Below are positions 1 through 9,867 of a stretch of DNA of 64,000 nucleotides, one piece after another. A program made the position numbers and the translations under genes. The notes beneath the pieces were generated by a model, which was given only the letters and a program-made list of their open reading frames with translations, made no database searches and was not told where the DNA came from. The stretch is from Acutalibacter muris (GTDB lineage: Bacteria > Bacillota > Clostridia > Oscillospirales > Acutalibacteraceae): assembly GCF_002201475.1 (NCBI RefSeq), contig NZ_CP021422.1:1302001-1366000 (forward strand). Direction: 5' to 3'. Position 1 is the first letter of the stretch, and every line of letters begins with the position of its first letter.

Positions 1-2225
1 AGCCTGTCCTGGACCGGGAGGGCCTTGGGCTGGCTCTGTGGATGAAGAACAGGTACTACTGCACCCTTTTCGAGGCGGTCAAGCTGATGATCCCGGCGGG
101 GCTGCACTTCAGGCTGAAGGACAGCTATGTGCTAAGCGCCGGCTTTACCGACTTTGACCGGGAGAACTATGACGGACTGTCCTGGCAAATAATCATGGCC
201 CTTCGCTCCCACGGCCGGGCGATGCCCATGGAAAAGCTCTCGGCGGCTCTGGGCATAACCCGGGACTGCCCGGAATTTAAGGCCTTACAGGCCGGGGGCG
301 TTGTATGCCGGGTAAACCTTGCCATGAACCGGGTAAAGGACGCCGTCTCCAAGATGGTGCGTCCCATACCGGGCTTTGACGGCAGGCTGACCCCCAGGCA
401 GAGGGAGGTGTACGGTGTGCTCTGCGACGTGGGCGAGGTCTCTGAGAAGGAGCTGTGCTATTTTACCGGGGCATCTCCGGCGGTAGTCAAGGCCCTCTGC
501 GAAAAGGGCGCGGCGGAGGTATTCCAGTACGAGATCTACCGGCGGCCCGAGGCCCTTGCCGCGGAGGAGGACAATGATGATCTGATACTGTCCGAAAGCC
601 AGCAGAAGGCGCTGGAGGAACTGACCGAAGAATATGAGAACGCCAGGGAGGGCAGCCGCTGCGCCCTGCTGTACGGTGTGACAGGCAGCGGCAAGACCTC
701 AGTGTACCTTAAGCTTATAGACCATGTGCTGGCAAAAGGCCGGGGCGTTATCGTGATGGTGCCGGAGATATCCCTGACCCCACAGACCCTGCGCCGGTTC
801 CAGAGCCGCTTCGGGGATCAGGTGGCCGTGTTCCACAGCGGCCTGTCCCTGGGCGAGCGCATGGACGAGTGGAGGAGGGTGCGTCAGGGCAGGGCCAGGA
901 TAGCGGTGGGGACCCGCTCGGCGGTTTTTGCGCCGGTGCAAAAGCTGGGCCTTATCGTCATCGATGAGGAGCAGGAGCACACCTATAAGTCTGAAGCCAG
1001 CCCCCGCTACGACGCCAGGGAGGTGGCCCGCTACCGCTGCGCCAGGTCCGACGCTTTCTGCCTGCTCTCGTCGGCAACGCCTTCGGTGGAGACCTTCCAT
1101 ATGGCCCGGGAGGGGAGGTTCCGCTTTCATAAGCTGGAGGACCGCTTCGGCAGGGCCGTAATGCCGGAGGTCCAGCTGGTGGATATGAACTGGGAGGACC
1201 ACCCGGGCAGCGAGCACGCGGTGGGCATGGCTCTGGGGGAGGCGCTGATAGAAAATTTCCGGCGGGGCAAGCAGTCTATTGTGCTGCTGAACCGCCGGGG
1301 CTACCACACCTTTGCCAGCTGTCGGAGCTGCAGGGAGGTAGTAAGCTGCCCAAACTGCAGTATTTCGTTGACATATCATACGGCCAACCGCCGTTTTATG
1401 TGCCATTACTGCGGGTATTCGGCGCCGCTTATGAAAAAATGCCCCTCCTGCGGCAGCGAGGGACTTGCTTTCAGGGGGCTGGGCACCCAGAAAGCCGAGG
1501 AACAGTTAAGGGAGCTGCTGCCAAAGGCCAGGATCCTGCGGATGGACACCGACTCCATGTCGGGCCGGTACTCCCTGGAGCGGAGCCTTCATGAGTTCGC
1601 CCGGGGGGAGTACGACGTTATGGTGGGCACCCAGATGGTGGCCAAGGGGCTCGACTTTGAAAACGTGACCCTGGTGGGGGTGATATCGGCCGACCAGACC
1701 CTTTACAGCGACGATTTCAGAAGCGGCGAAAGGACCTTTGACCTGCTGACCCAGGTGGTGGGCCGGGCGGGACGGGGCAGGCTCCCGGGCCGGGCGGTGA
1801 TACAGACCTTCGCGCCGGAAAACCCGGTGCTGGGGCTTGCGGCGAAGCAGGACTATTTCGGCTTTGCCGAAAGGGAGCTTGCCTATAGAAAGGCCATGCT
1901 CTACCCGCCCTTTGTGGACCTGCTGGTCATCGGCTTTGTGGGCGGGGACGAAAAGCTTACGCGCCGGTCCGCAGAACGTTTTTTACAGGAGCTGGAGGGC
2001 CTTGCAAGGGGCGAATACGCGGGCCTGCCCCTGCGGGTGCTGAGACCCTCCCCGGCGGCCATAGCCAGGGTGAGCGGCAAATACCGCTATAAGCTCATAA
2101 TAAAGTGCCAAAACGGCCCAAGGTTCCGGGAGATGATCGCAAGGCTGCTTACCGCCTTCGCGGGGCTCAGGGAGTTTCGGCAGGTGACGGTCTATGCGGA
2201 CCCGAACCCGAACCGCATCATATAG
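1..2225 (+). CDS. priA: Primosomal protein N' (replication restart helicase PriA), 5' end outside window
   Basis: PriA is the superfamily 2 DNA helicase that recognises stalled forks and reloads the replisome. The reading frame is open from base 3 with no stop, and the residues before the first ATG (base 42) read as family sequence (PVLDREGLGLALW), so the true start is upstream of the window. A Walker A motif (GVTGSGKTS) lies at about 676-702 and a DEEQ box at about 963-977. An eight-cysteine zinc-binding segment spans about 1318-1462 and splits the helicase lobes, as is typical of PriA. The GRAGR motif of the C-terminal lobe is at about 1757-1772. It is the first visible gene of a same-strand run with def and fmt. 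Confidence 0.96.
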   Translation, partial: PVLDREGLGLALWMKNRYYCTLFEAVKLMIPAGLHFRLKDSYVLSAGFTDFDRENYDGLSWQIIMALRSHGRAMPMEKLSAALGITRDCPEFKALQAGGVVCRVNLAMNRVKDAVSKMVRPIPGFDGRLTPRQREVYGVLCDVGEVSEKELCYFTGASPAVVKALCEKGAAEVFQYEIYRRPEALAAEEDNDDLILSESQQKALEELTEEYENAREGSRCALLYGVTGSGKTSVYLKLIDHVLAKGRGVIVMVPEISLTPQTLRRFQSRFGDQVAVFHSGLSLGERMDEWRRVRQGRARIAVGTRSAVFAPVQKLGLIVIDEEQEHTYKSEASPRYDAREVARYRCARSDAFCLLSSATPSVETFHMAREGRFRFHKLEDRFGRAVMPEVQLVDMNWEDHPGSEHAVGMALGEALIENFRRGKQSIVLLNRRGYHTFASCRSCREVVSCPNCSISLTYHTANRRFMCHYCGYSAPLMKKCPSCGSEGLAFRGLGTQKAEEQLRELLPKARILRMDTDSMSGRYSLERSLHEFARGEYDVMVGTQMVAKGLDFENVTLVGVISADQTLYSDDFRSGERTFDLLTQVVGRAGRGRLPGRAVIQTFAPENPVLGLAAKQDYFGFAERELAYRKAMLYPPFVDLLVIGFVGGDEKLTRRSAERFLQELEGLARGEYAGLPLRVLRPSPAAIARVSGKYRYKLIIKCQNGPRFREMIARLLTAFAGLREFRQVTVYADPNPNRII

Positions 2226-2259
2226 AGGATCAAGTTGAGAAAGGAAAGTGACCATTGTA

Positions 2260-2745
2260 ATGGCAATCAGGAACATAGTCCAGTTTGGGGAGGATATCTT
2301 GAAGAAGGAATGCCGCCCGGTGGAGAAGTTTGACCATAAGCTCCGCCAGCTGCTGGACGATATGCAGGATACCCTGTACGAGGCCAACGGAGCTGGCCTT
2401 GCCGCGCCCCAGGTGGGAGTATTAAGGCAGATATGCGTCATCGACGTAGGCGATGGCCTGGTGGAGTTCATCAACCCGGAAATTTTATCCGTAGAGGGGG
2501 AGCAGACCGGGGCCGAGGGGTGCCTGTCCCTGCCAAATGAGTGGGGTATGGTGACAAGGCCGCAGAAGGTGACGGTAAGGGCCCAGAACCGAAAGGGAAA
2601 GTGGTTCAAGACCACAGCTGAGGACCTTTTCGCCCGGTGCATCTGCCACGAGGTGGACCATCTGCACGGCACGGTGTTCACGGACAAGGCAAGCAGGATG
2701 CTCACTCCCGAGGAGATCGAGCAGCTTCAAAAGGAACAGCAGTAG
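2260..2745 (+). CDS. def: Peptide deformylase
   Basis: This enzyme removes the N-formyl group from nascent proteins. All three metal-enzyme motifs are present: GAGLAAPQVG, EGCLSLP and the metal-binding CHEVDHLHG. The product is about 161 residues, normal for a type 1 deformylase. I chose ATG 2260 over an in-frame GTG at 2248, because the GTG is almost on top of the AAGGAAAG ribosome-binding sequence. The gene is 13 bp before fmt, which adds the same formyl group to initiator tRNA, so the two opposing steps are co-transcribed. Confidence 0.96.
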   Translation: MAIRNIVQFGEDILKKECRPVEKFDHKLRQLLDDMQDTLYEANGAGLAAPQVGVLRQICVIDVGDGLVEFINPEILSVEGEQTGAEGCLSLPNEWGMVTRPQKVTVRAQNRKGKWFKTTAEDLFARCICHEVDHLHGTVFTDKASRMLTPEEIEQLQKEQQ

Positions 2746-2757
2746 AGGAGGAGAGCG

Positions 2758-3678
2758 ATGCGGGTTATTTTTATGGGTACGCCGGACTTTGCCGTACCCT
2801 CCCTACAGGCCCTTTTGGACCGGGGGGACGACATATGCGCGGTGTTTACTCAGCCCGACAAGCCCAAGGGGCGAGGGCATAAGTTACAGCCGCCGCCGGT
2901 AAAGGAGCTGGCGCTGCGGCACAGCCTGCCGGTGCTCCAGCCGGATACTCTGCGGGACGAAGCCGTACAGGAGTCCATAGCGGAGCTTGAACCCGACGCA
3001 ATAATTGTGGTGGCATACGGTAAGCTGCTGCCGCCGAAGGTGCTCTCTGTGCCAAGGCTTGGGTGCATAAACGTGCACGGTTCGCTGTTGCCCAAGTACC
3101 GGGGCGCGGCCCCCATACAGTGGGCGGTCATCAATGGGGAGAAGACCGCAGGGGTCACCACTATGTTTATGGCAGAGGGTATGGACACCGGGGATATGCT
3201 CTTAAAATCGGAGACGGAGGTGGGCCCGGAGGAGACGTCAGGGGAACTGTTCGACCGGCTGAAGCTCTTGGGTGCAAAGCTGCTTACCGAGACCCTTGAT
3301 AAGCTGGAGCAGGGCGAATTAAAGGCGATACCCCAGGACGGGACACAGGCGACATTGGCTCCCCTGCTGAAAAAAGAGATGTCTGCCCTCGACTGGAGCG
3401 AGCCGGCACAGCGTATACATGACAGGATAAGGGGGCTGAACCCCTGGCCCTGCGCGGCGGCTGATTTAGACGGAAAGCGCGTGAAGCTGCTGGCCTCTCA
3501 GGTCATAGAGGGCGAGGGTGTACCCGGTACGGCATATAATCTTGACGGAGAGCTGGCAGCGGCCTGCGGCCGGGGAATGCTTCGGATAACAGAGCTGCAG
3601 GCGGACACAGGAAAGCGCATGAGCGGCAAAGACTATCTTTTAGGGCACCCCCTTAAAGAGGGCGCAAGGTTTGAATAG
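2758..3678 (+). CDS. fmt: Methionyl-tRNA formyltransferase
   Basis: It transfers a formyl group from 10-formyl-tetrahydrofolate to Met-tRNA(fMet). The 306-residue product opens with the Rossmann start MRVIFMGTPDFAVPSL. It carries the catalytic N-x-H followed by SLLPKYRG near residues 105-120, and GMDTGDML, which holds the catalytic Asp. The C-terminal part (about 205-306) matches the tRNA-binding OB-like domain. A strong AGGAGGAGAG ribosome-binding site precedes ATG 2758. Many Clostridia have one or two genes (for example a zinc metallopeptidase) between fmt and rsmB; here they are absent. Confidence 0.96.
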   Translation: MRVIFMGTPDFAVPSLQALLDRGDDICAVFTQPDKPKGRGHKLQPPPVKELALRHSLPVLQPDTLRDEAVQESIAELEPDAIIVVAYGKLLPPKVLSVPRLGCINVHGSLLPKYRGAAPIQWAVINGEKTAGVTTMFMAEGMDTGDMLLKSETEVGPEETSGELFDRLKLLGAKLLTETLDKLEQGELKAIPQDGTQATLAPLLKKEMSALDWSEPAQRIHDRIRGLNPWPCAAADLDGKRVKLLASQVIEGEGVPGTAYNLDGELAAACGRGMLRITELQADTGKRMSGKDYLLGHPLKEGARFE

Positions 3679-3735
3679 GGCCGCCGGAGGGCCACATTAA
3701 TTTGCAGAAGGACACGGAAAGGACTATAGTACAAA

Positions 3736-5076
3736 ATGCCAAAACCACATCAAACTGCCAGGGCCGTCGCCTTACAGGCGCTTATACAGGTCGAACAGGG
3801 CTTTGGATATTCAAATATCGTTTTGGATCATTCTCTGGAGGACATAGGCCTGAACAGAAGGGATAAAGCGTTGGCTGCGGCTATTTTCTATGGGGTTTTG
3901 GAGAAGCGGCTGACTCTGGACTACTATATTGTCCGGTGTCTTAGCAGCCCCGGGAGAAAGCCGGACCCCATGGCCCTTGAGGCAATACGCTGCGGGGCAT
4001 ACCAGATACTGTATATGGACCGGGTCCCCGACTCAGCCGCAGTAAATGAGACGGTCCAGGCAGTAAAGTCGGCTGGCAGAGCTCAGCTGGCCGGATTTGT
4101 GAATGGTGTCCTTCGGGGGCTCGTAAGAAAGAAGGGGCAGATAGAGCTGCCGGGCGGCGACAGCCTGAAAGCGCTCAGCGTCAGGTTTTCTGTCCCGGAG
4201 GATTTAATTAAGCTTTGGACGGAGGGCTATGGGAGGCGGGCTACAGTTCAGATACTGGACAGCCTATCGGAAAAGCCAGAGCTGTTTATTCGCGTCAACA
4301 GAGCGCGGTGCACTGCGGAGGAGCTTGAAGCCTCCTTAAAGGAGAGCGGCGTAAAAATGTGCTCGTTACAGCACCCGCAGTATGCGGCGGTTCTGGAAAA
4401 CTGCGGCGCGCCCCAAGGCCTTGAGCAGTTCAAAAAGGGTATGTTCCATGTACAGGACCTCTCGGCCCAGTTGGTGTGCCGGGCCCTGGACCCAAGACCG
4501 GGCGAGACGATTTGCGACTGCTGTGCTGCCCCCGGTGGAAAAGCCTTTACCCTTGCCCAGGAGGTGGGTACTGAAGGCAGGATATACGCCTTTGACCTGC
4601 ATGAAAAAAGGGTGGGCCTTATTAAAGAAGGGGCCGCCAGGCTGGGCCTTGACAATATATACGCCCGGGTTGGCGACGCTACAGATGTGCTTGAAGGAGT
4701 AATTCAAGCCGACAAGGTGCTGTGCGACGTGCCCTGCTCCGGCTTTGGGGTCATCAAGAGAAAGCCCGAGATACGATATAAGAATTTAGAATCATTGCAA
4801 GATTTGCCAAAGCTGCAATATAATATACTACAGAACGCTTCACGGTACGTAAGGCCCGGCGGCCTGCTGCTGTACTCCACTTGTACCCTTAACCCGGCGG
4901 AGAATTCCGCTGTGGCAAAGAGGTTTTTACAGGAAAATAACGGCTTTGAGCCGATGACAATAGATATTGGCCTCCGGCGGGTTATAGAGGAGCCGGAAAA
5001 TATGCTAACCATGATGCCCTTCGCGGAGGCCTCGGACGGGTTTTTTGTGGCGGGTTTCCGAAAAAAGACAGGATAG
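3736..5076 (+). CDS. rsmB: 16S rRNA (cytosine-967-C5) methyltransferase RsmB
   Basis: RsmB methylates C967 of 16S rRNA using S-adenosylmethionine. The 446-residue protein has an N-terminal NusB-like RNA-binding domain (about 1-140) and a C-terminal Rossmann methyltransferase. The SAM site CCAAPGGKAFTLAQ is near residue 257. The two catalytic cysteines are in DVPCSGFG and STCTLNPAEN. It lies between fmt and rlmN, and its stop is 10 bp before the preferred rlmN start. Confidence 0.95.
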   Translation: MPKPHQTARAVALQALIQVEQGFGYSNIVLDHSLEDIGLNRRDKALAAAIFYGVLEKRLTLDYYIVRCLSSPGRKPDPMALEAIRCGAYQILYMDRVPDSAAVNETVQAVKSAGRAQLAGFVNGVLRGLVRKKGQIELPGGDSLKALSVRFSVPEDLIKLWTEGYGRRATVQILDSLSEKPELFIRVNRARCTAEELEASLKESGVKMCSLQHPQYAAVLENCGAPQGLEQFKKGMFHVQDLSAQLVCRALDPRPGETICDCCAAPGGKAFTLAQEVGTEGRIYAFDLHEKRVGLIKEGAARLGLDNIYARVGDATDVLEGVIQADKVLCDVPCSGFGVIKRKPEIRYKNLESLQDLPKLQYNILQNASRYVRPGGLLLYSTCTLNPAENSAVAKRFLQENNGFEPMTIDIGLRRVIEEPENMLTMMPFAEASDGFFVAGFRKKTG

Positions 5077-5086
5077 GTGCAAAAGC

Positions 5087-6130
5087 TTGGAGAAAAGGGA
5101 CATCAAATCTATGACACTCGAAGAGCTGCAAGCAGAGCTTGGGTCCGCAGGGTTTCCAAAATTCCGGGCGGGACAGGTGTTCAGCTGGCTGCATAAGGGC
5201 GCGTCGTGTTTTGAGGAAATGACGGATATACCGAAGGATTTGCGCCTGCGGCTTGCAGAGGCGTATGAAATCGCCTGTGCCCGGGCGGTGCGGAAAAGGG
5301 TGTCGAAGGATGGCACGGTAAAATATCTCTTTCAGATGAACGACGGAGAACTGATAGAATCGGTGCTCATGAGTTATCACCACGGATACTCCCTCTGCAT
5401 TTCCACCCAGGTTGGGTGTAAAATGAATTGCAGCTTCTGCGCCACAGGCAAAAGCGGCTTTTCCCGGGATCTGCTCCCCTCTGAGATGCTCAGCCAGATA
5501 CAGGCGGCCCAGCTTGACGGGAATATCCGAATATCGAACGTGGTGCTCATGGGCATGGGAGAGCCCCTTGATAACTATGAGAATGTGCTGCGCTTTTTGA
5601 AGCTTGTGTCAAGCCCAGAGGGCATGAATATCGGCATGAGGCATATCTCCCTCTCCACCTGCGGTCTGGTGGACCGCATCTATGATTTGGCGAAGGAAAA
5701 ATTGCAGCTTACCCTGTCCGTCTCCCTTCATGCGCCGAACGATGAAATAAGGAACCGCACCATGCCGGTGAACAGGCGCTGGAATATTGAGCAGCTTCTT
5801 AAGGCCTGCCGGTATTACGCCCAAAGGACCGGGCGGCGCATATCCTTTGAGTACGCCATGATAAGCGGGGTAAACGACAGCGCCCGGTGCGCCGGGGAGC
5901 TTGCAGCAAGGCTCCGGGGTATGCCCGCACACGTGAACCTTATCCCGGTAAACGACGTTACGGGCGCGGGTTATAAGAAAAGCGGCCTTCTAAGTCAGAA
6001 ACGGTTTATAAGTATCCTTGAGCAGGGCGGCTGTACGGCTACGGTACGGAGGACACTTGGATCGGACATCGAAGCTTCCTGCGGGCAGCTTCGCAGAAAA
6101 CATAAAGGAGGGAACGGATATGAGGGTTGA
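5087..6130 (+). CDS. rlmN: 23S rRNA/tRNA adenine-C2 methyltransferase RlmN (radical SAM)
   Basis: RlmN methylates C2 of A2503 in 23S rRNA and A37 in some tRNAs. The radical SAM cluster motif CKMNCSFC (CxxxCxxC) lies near residue 115 and is followed by ATGKSGFSRDL. The catalytic cysteine is near the C-terminus (EASCGQL). I chose the TTG at 5087, because the family normally begins with a short KDIKSLTLEEL-like stretch, matched here by EKRDIKSMTLEEL; ATG 5111 is the alternative. The C-terminus overlaps the phosphatase gene by 11 bp. Confidence 0.93.
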   Translation: MEKRDIKSMTLEELQAELGSAGFPKFRAGQVFSWLHKGASCFEEMTDIPKDLRLRLAEAYEIACARAVRKRVSKDGTVKYLFQMNDGELIESVLMSYHHGYSLCISTQVGCKMNCSFCATGKSGFSRDLLPSEMLSQIQAAQLDGNIRISNVVLMGMGEPLDNYENVLRFLKLVSSPEGMNIGMRHISLSTCGLVDRIYDLAKEKLQLTLSVSLHAPNDEIRNRTMPVNRRWNIEQLLKACRYYAQRTGRRISFEYAMISGVNDSARCAGELAARLRGMPAHVNLIPVNDVTGAGYKKSGLLSQKRFISILEQGGCTATVRRTLGSDIEASCGQLRRKHKGGNGYEG

Positions 6131-6857
6131 TTTCGCTACGGATACCGGCGCGGTGCGCAGCTCGAACCAGGACGCCTGCAAATGCGGGTTATTCCCGGGA
6201 GGAGGGGCTTGGACCGTGGTCTGCGACGGTATGGGCGGGGCAAACGGAGGAAACGTGGCCAGCGCCATCGCCGTGGAGAGCATTGAGGAGCTTTTGAGGA
6301 GCGGCTATAGGGAGAATATGAGCCCGGGCAACATCAAAAGCATGATTATCAACGCCATATACCGTGCAAATGGGGCGATATATGAGAGGGCCCTGAAGGC
6401 CAGAGAGCTCCAGGGCATGGGCACCACGGCGGTGGTTATGCTGGCGGTGGCCGGCCGGCTGCACGTGGCCCATGTGGGGGACAGCCGGGCATATTTAAAG
6501 AACAGCGGCGGCATAAGGCAGCTGACGATGGACCATTCTTATGTACAGGACCTGGTGAACTTCGGCCAGATAACCAAGGAGGAGGCCCGTACCCACCCGC
6601 GCAGAAATATCATCACCCGTGTGCTGGGTGTGCACGAGGGCGTGAAGGTGGACTATGCCGTTTGGGATTTCGCCGCCGGGGATATCGCCCTGGCCTGTAC
6701 GGACGGGCTGACAAATTATATGGACGAGGACCTTTTGGAGGAGTATATCAACAGGCACAGCGGCGACGGCGGCGCCCTGGCGAAGGAACTCATTAAATTT
6801 GCCTTAAAATGCGGCGGCTCGGACAATATCACCATTGCCGTGGTAAACAATATATGA
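6120..6857 (+). CDS. stp: PP2C-family Ser/Thr protein phosphatase (Stp/PrpC)
   Basis: This is the metal-dependent phosphatase that opposes the PASTA kinase encoded next to it. The 245-residue protein carries the PP2C metal-site motifs VCDGMGGANGG, HVGDSRAYL, ACTDGL and GSDNITIAVV. ATG 6120 follows AAGGAGGGAA; a longer in-frame reading from 6018 lies inside rlmN and is not needed. The phosphatase-kinase-RsgA order is conserved across Firmicutes, where it links cell-wall sensing to growth and ribosome assembly. Confidence 0.95.
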   Translation: MRVDFATDTGAVRSSNQDACKCGLFPGGGAWTVVCDGMGGANGGNVASAIAVESIEELLRSGYRENMSPGNIKSMIINAIYRANGAIYERALKARELQGMGTTAVVMLAVAGRLHVAHVGDSRAYLKNSGGIRQLTMDHSYVQDLVNFGQITKEEARTHPRRNIITRVLGVHEGVKVDYAVWDFAAGDIALACTDGLTNYMDEDLLEEYINRHSGDGGALAKELIKFALKCGGSDNITIAVVNNI

Positions 6858-6880
6858 TAGAAAGTTGGGGATAAGCGTTT

Positions 6881-8962
6881 ATGGATAAGTATATTGGCAA
6901 GCGTTTGGATGGAAAGTATGAGATACACAATCTGGTGGGCGTGGGCGGCATGGCCTGCGTCTACAGGGCCTACGACAGGGTAGAGGACCGCTGGGTGGCC
7001 ATCAAGATACTCAAGGACGAATTTTCAAACAACAGCGAATTCCTAAGGCGGTTCCGCAACGAGGCCAAGGCCATAACCGTCCTGTCCCATCCCAACATTG
7101 TGGATGTGTACGACGTGAGCTTTGGTGACAGGCTGCAATATATCGTCATGGAGTATATCGACGGAATAACCCTTAAGCAGTATATCGATCAGGAGGGCGT
7201 TATCCGCCTGGACGAGGCCCTGCATTTTACCACCCAGATACTAATGGCCCTGGAGCACGCCCACGAAAAGGGGATAATCCACCGGGACATCAAGCCCCAG
7301 AATGTGATGCTCTTACAGGACGGCTCCATCAAGGTGACGGATTTCGGCATCGCCCGGTTCTCCCAAAGCGAGACCCAGACCATGACCGACAAGGCCATCG
7401 GCTCCGTGCACTATATCGCGCCGGAGCAGGCCAGGGGCGACTATATCACCGACAAGGCCGATATCTATTCCGTGGGCGTGATGCTGTACGAGATGACCAC
7501 GGGCCGCCTGCCCTTCGTGGCGGATAACGCCGTGTCCGTGGCCCTTATGCAGCTGCAGGCAAAGCCGGTCATGCCCAGAGAGCTGAATCCCAGCCTGCCA
7601 AGAGGTCTTGAGCAGATCACCATGCGGGCCATGGAAAAGAGCCCAGTGGACCGCTTCCAGTCCGCAGGGGAGATGCTGGACGATATCGACCGTTTCCGCC
7701 GCAACCCCGGGATAGTGTTCCACTATGACCTTCAGGCCGGAAGGGCGGACTACGACTCCTCCCGGAATATAGATTCCTACGACTCCGCCCGGTTCAAGCC
7801 CAGCTATAACGACAGCTACGAGTATGAGGAGGAATACGTGCGCTCCCAGCGGGGGGCCCGGGGGGCCATGGCCGTGAAGGGCGTTATCGCGGCGGCCATT
7901 ATCGTGCTTTTGGCGGTGGGGGCCGTATGGCTCTGGAACAACAGCGACGCCCTTTTCGAGCCAAAAGAGGAGGAGCAGATAGAGATGCCGAACTTTGTGG
8001 GGATGATCTACGACGATATCCTCAACAACCCCGAATACAGCGATAACTTCAAGTTCAAGCGCACAGAGGGCAATAACCCGGACCTGCAGCCCGGCGAGGT
8101 CATGCAGCAGAACCCCAACCAGAAGATCATGGTGAAGAAGGGCTCTGAAGTCACGCTGCTGGTCAACGGCAAGGTGGAGCAGGTGGAGGTGCCCGACATG
8201 AAGGGTTACTCCCGGGCCGACGCCACGGCACTCTTGAAGGAACTTGAGCTAAAGGTCAAGTGTGAGGAGGTCGCCCACGACGAGATTAAAGTCGGCTATG
8301 TAGTATCCTCTGACCCCCAGGAAAAGACCATGGTGGACGTGGGCACCACGGTGACCCTTAAAATAAGCAAGGGCCCCGCCACAAAGAAGGTAAAGATACC
8401 CGACGACCTTGTGGGCAAGACCCGATACGACGTGGAGTCGGTGCTTAAAGAGAGGAAGCTAGTGGTGGGGAACGTCATAACCGACGACACCAGCACCCAG
8501 CCCGCCGATACGGTGGTAAGCACCAACCCCGCCCCGGGTTCCGAGGTCTCAGAGGGGGCCGCGGTGGATATAGTGATAAGCTCCGGCAAGGGCTCTACAA
8601 AGACCGTAAGCAAAGATATCTCCCTGCCTTCGGGGGTGAATATGGACCTGAACCTTAAGGTGTATAAGAACGGCACCCTGGTGGATGAGCGCACCGTCAA
8701 CCCCGCCTACAGCGGCACCTATAATCTGACCTATACCGGCACCTCCGGCCAGGAGTCCGTAGTGGTGCAGCTGGAGGGCAAGGACTATATGTACCTGACC
8801 TTCGACTACGACGCCAAGGAGGCCACTATAACCCAGACCTTTGAGTTTACACCGCCAAGCAGCGGCGGCGGTGACGAGCCCGACACCAGCGGCGGCGACA
8901 ACAGCGGCGGCGAGGGTCTGGGTACCGGCGGCGGCGGAATAAGCAATAACTTTGAAAACTGA
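6881..8962 (+). CDS. prkC: Membrane Ser/Thr protein kinase with PASTA domains (PrkC/PknB)
   Basis: It is a eukaryotic-type kinase that senses peptidoglycan fragments. The kinase domain spans about residues 10-270, with the glycine loop GVGGMACVY, the ATP-binding lysine in VAIKILK, the catalytic HRDIKPQN and DFGIAR. One transmembrane helix is near residues 333-355. Three extracellular PASTA repeats follow (about 372-436, 437-506 and 507-572), then a beta-rich domain. The last 30 residues are a Gly/Ser/Asp-rich tail, which is unusual. The stop codon overlaps the rsgA start (TGATGG), which indicates translational coupling. Confidence 0.95.
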   Translation: MDKYIGKRLDGKYEIHNLVGVGGMACVYRAYDRVEDRWVAIKILKDEFSNNSEFLRRFRNEAKAITVLSHPNIVDVYDVSFGDRLQYIVMEYIDGITLKQYIDQEGVIRLDEALHFTTQILMALEHAHEKGIIHRDIKPQNVMLLQDGSIKVTDFGIARFSQSETQTMTDKAIGSVHYIAPEQARGDYITDKADIYSVGVMLYEMTTGRLPFVADNAVSVALMQLQAKPVMPRELNPSLPRGLEQITMRAMEKSPVDRFQSAGEMLDDIDRFRRNPGIVFHYDLQAGRADYDSSRNIDSYDSARFKPSYNDSYEYEEEYVRSQRGARGAMAVKGVIAAAIIVLLAVGAVWLWNNSDALFEPKEEEQIEMPNFVGMIYDDILNNPEYSDNFKFKRTEGNNPDLQPGEVMQQNPNQKIMVKKGSEVTLLVNGKVEQVEVPDMKGYSRADATALLKELELKVKCEEVAHDEIKVGYVVSSDPQEKTMVDVGTTVTLKISKGPATKKVKIPDDLVGKTRYDVESVLKERKLVVGNVITDDTSTQPADTVVSTNPAPGSEVSEGAAVDIVISSGKGSTKTVSKDISLPSGVNMDLNLKVYKNGTLVDERTVNPAYSGTYNLTYTGTSGQESVVVQLEGKDYMYLTFDYDAKEATITQTFEFTPPSSGGGDEPDTSGGDNSGGEGLGTGGGGISNNFEN

Positions 8963-9867
8963 TGGAAAATATGGAGCTTGAGGGACTTGTAATAAAGTGC
9001 GTGGGCGGGTTCTATACAGTGAACACAGCGCAGGAGCCAGTCATATGCAGGGCCAGGGGACGCTTCCGCAAGGAGGGGGTTTCCCCCTGTGCCGGGGACC
9101 GGGTGAGGGTGCAGAGGGAGACGGACGGCTCCTGGGCGCTTTCAGAGGTGCTGCCTCGCAAAAATCACCTGGTCCGCCCGCCGGTGGCCAATTTGGACCG
9201 CTTGTTCGTGGTGGCGTCTCTCAGGGGCCCGGCGGTAAATCTTGCGCTGGTGGATAAGACCCTGGCGGTGGCGGAGATAAACCATATCGAGCCGGTGGTG
9301 GTGTTCACCAAAACGGACTTGGACGACCCGGGGCCCCTTTTGGAGATATACCGGCTGGCGGGGATAAAATGCTGCAAGGTATGCGCCCAGAGGGGAGAGG
9401 GTATAGAGCAGGTGCGGGAGCTGTCCGCAGGGAGGGTCTCTGCCTTCCTTGGGAACTCCGGCGTGGGGAAGTCCACCCTGCTGAACGCCCTGTTTCCGGG
9501 GCTGGGGCTTGAGACCGGCGAGATAAGCCGCAAGCTGGGCCGGGGCCGGCACACCACCCGGCATGTGGAGCTCTATCCTCTGCCGGGGGGCGGCTATGCC
9601 GCGGACACGCCGGGCTTCTCGACCTTTGACCTGGAACGCTACAGGCTTACCGATAAGGAGCAGCTTGTGAGGGGTTTTCGGGAAATCGAAAGGTTCTCAA
9701 AGGACTGCCGGTTCACCTCCTGCTCGCATACCTGCGAAAAGGGGTGCGCGGTCCTCAAGGCGGCGAACGAGGGAAAAATCGCCGGATCGCGCATAGAAAA
9801 CTATGGGGCAATGTATCAAGAGATAAAGGGTGTAAAGAAATGGGAGCAGAAAAGCAAGCATGTATGA
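8962..9867 (+). CDS. rsgA: Ribosome small-subunit-dependent GTPase RsgA (YloQ/CpgA)
   Basis: RsgA is a circularly permuted GTPase that checks late 30S subunit assembly. The G motifs come in the permuted order: TKTD (G4) first, then the P-loop GNSGVGKSTLLN, then DTPGFS (G3). An N-terminal OB fold precedes them and a zinc-binding C-x4-C-x-H-x5-C knuckle follows (about 250-263). The start overlaps prkC and the 3' end overlaps thiN by 28 bp. In B. subtilis rpe lies between rsgA and thiN; here it is missing. Confidence 0.95.
   Translation: MENMELEGLVIKCVGGFYTVNTAQEPVICRARGRFRKEGVSPCAGDRVRVQRETDGSWALSEVLPRKNHLVRPPVANLDRLFVVASLRGPAVNLALVDKTLAVAEINHIEPVVVFTKTDLDDPGPLLEIYRLAGIKCCKVCAQRGEGIEQVRELSAGRVSAFLGNSGVGKSTLLNALFPGLGLETGEISRKLGRGRHTTRHVELYPLPGGGYAADTPGFSTFDLERYRLTDKEQLVRGFREIERFSKDCRFTSCSHTCEKGCAVLKAANEGKIAGSRIENYGAMYQEIKGVKKWEQKSKHV

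Noticed and set aside
699..1406. Minus-strand open frame of 235 codons opposite priA
   Set aside because: It lies wholly opposite a conserved gene, has no ribosome-binding site, and its residues show no domain; high GC makes such shadow frames common.
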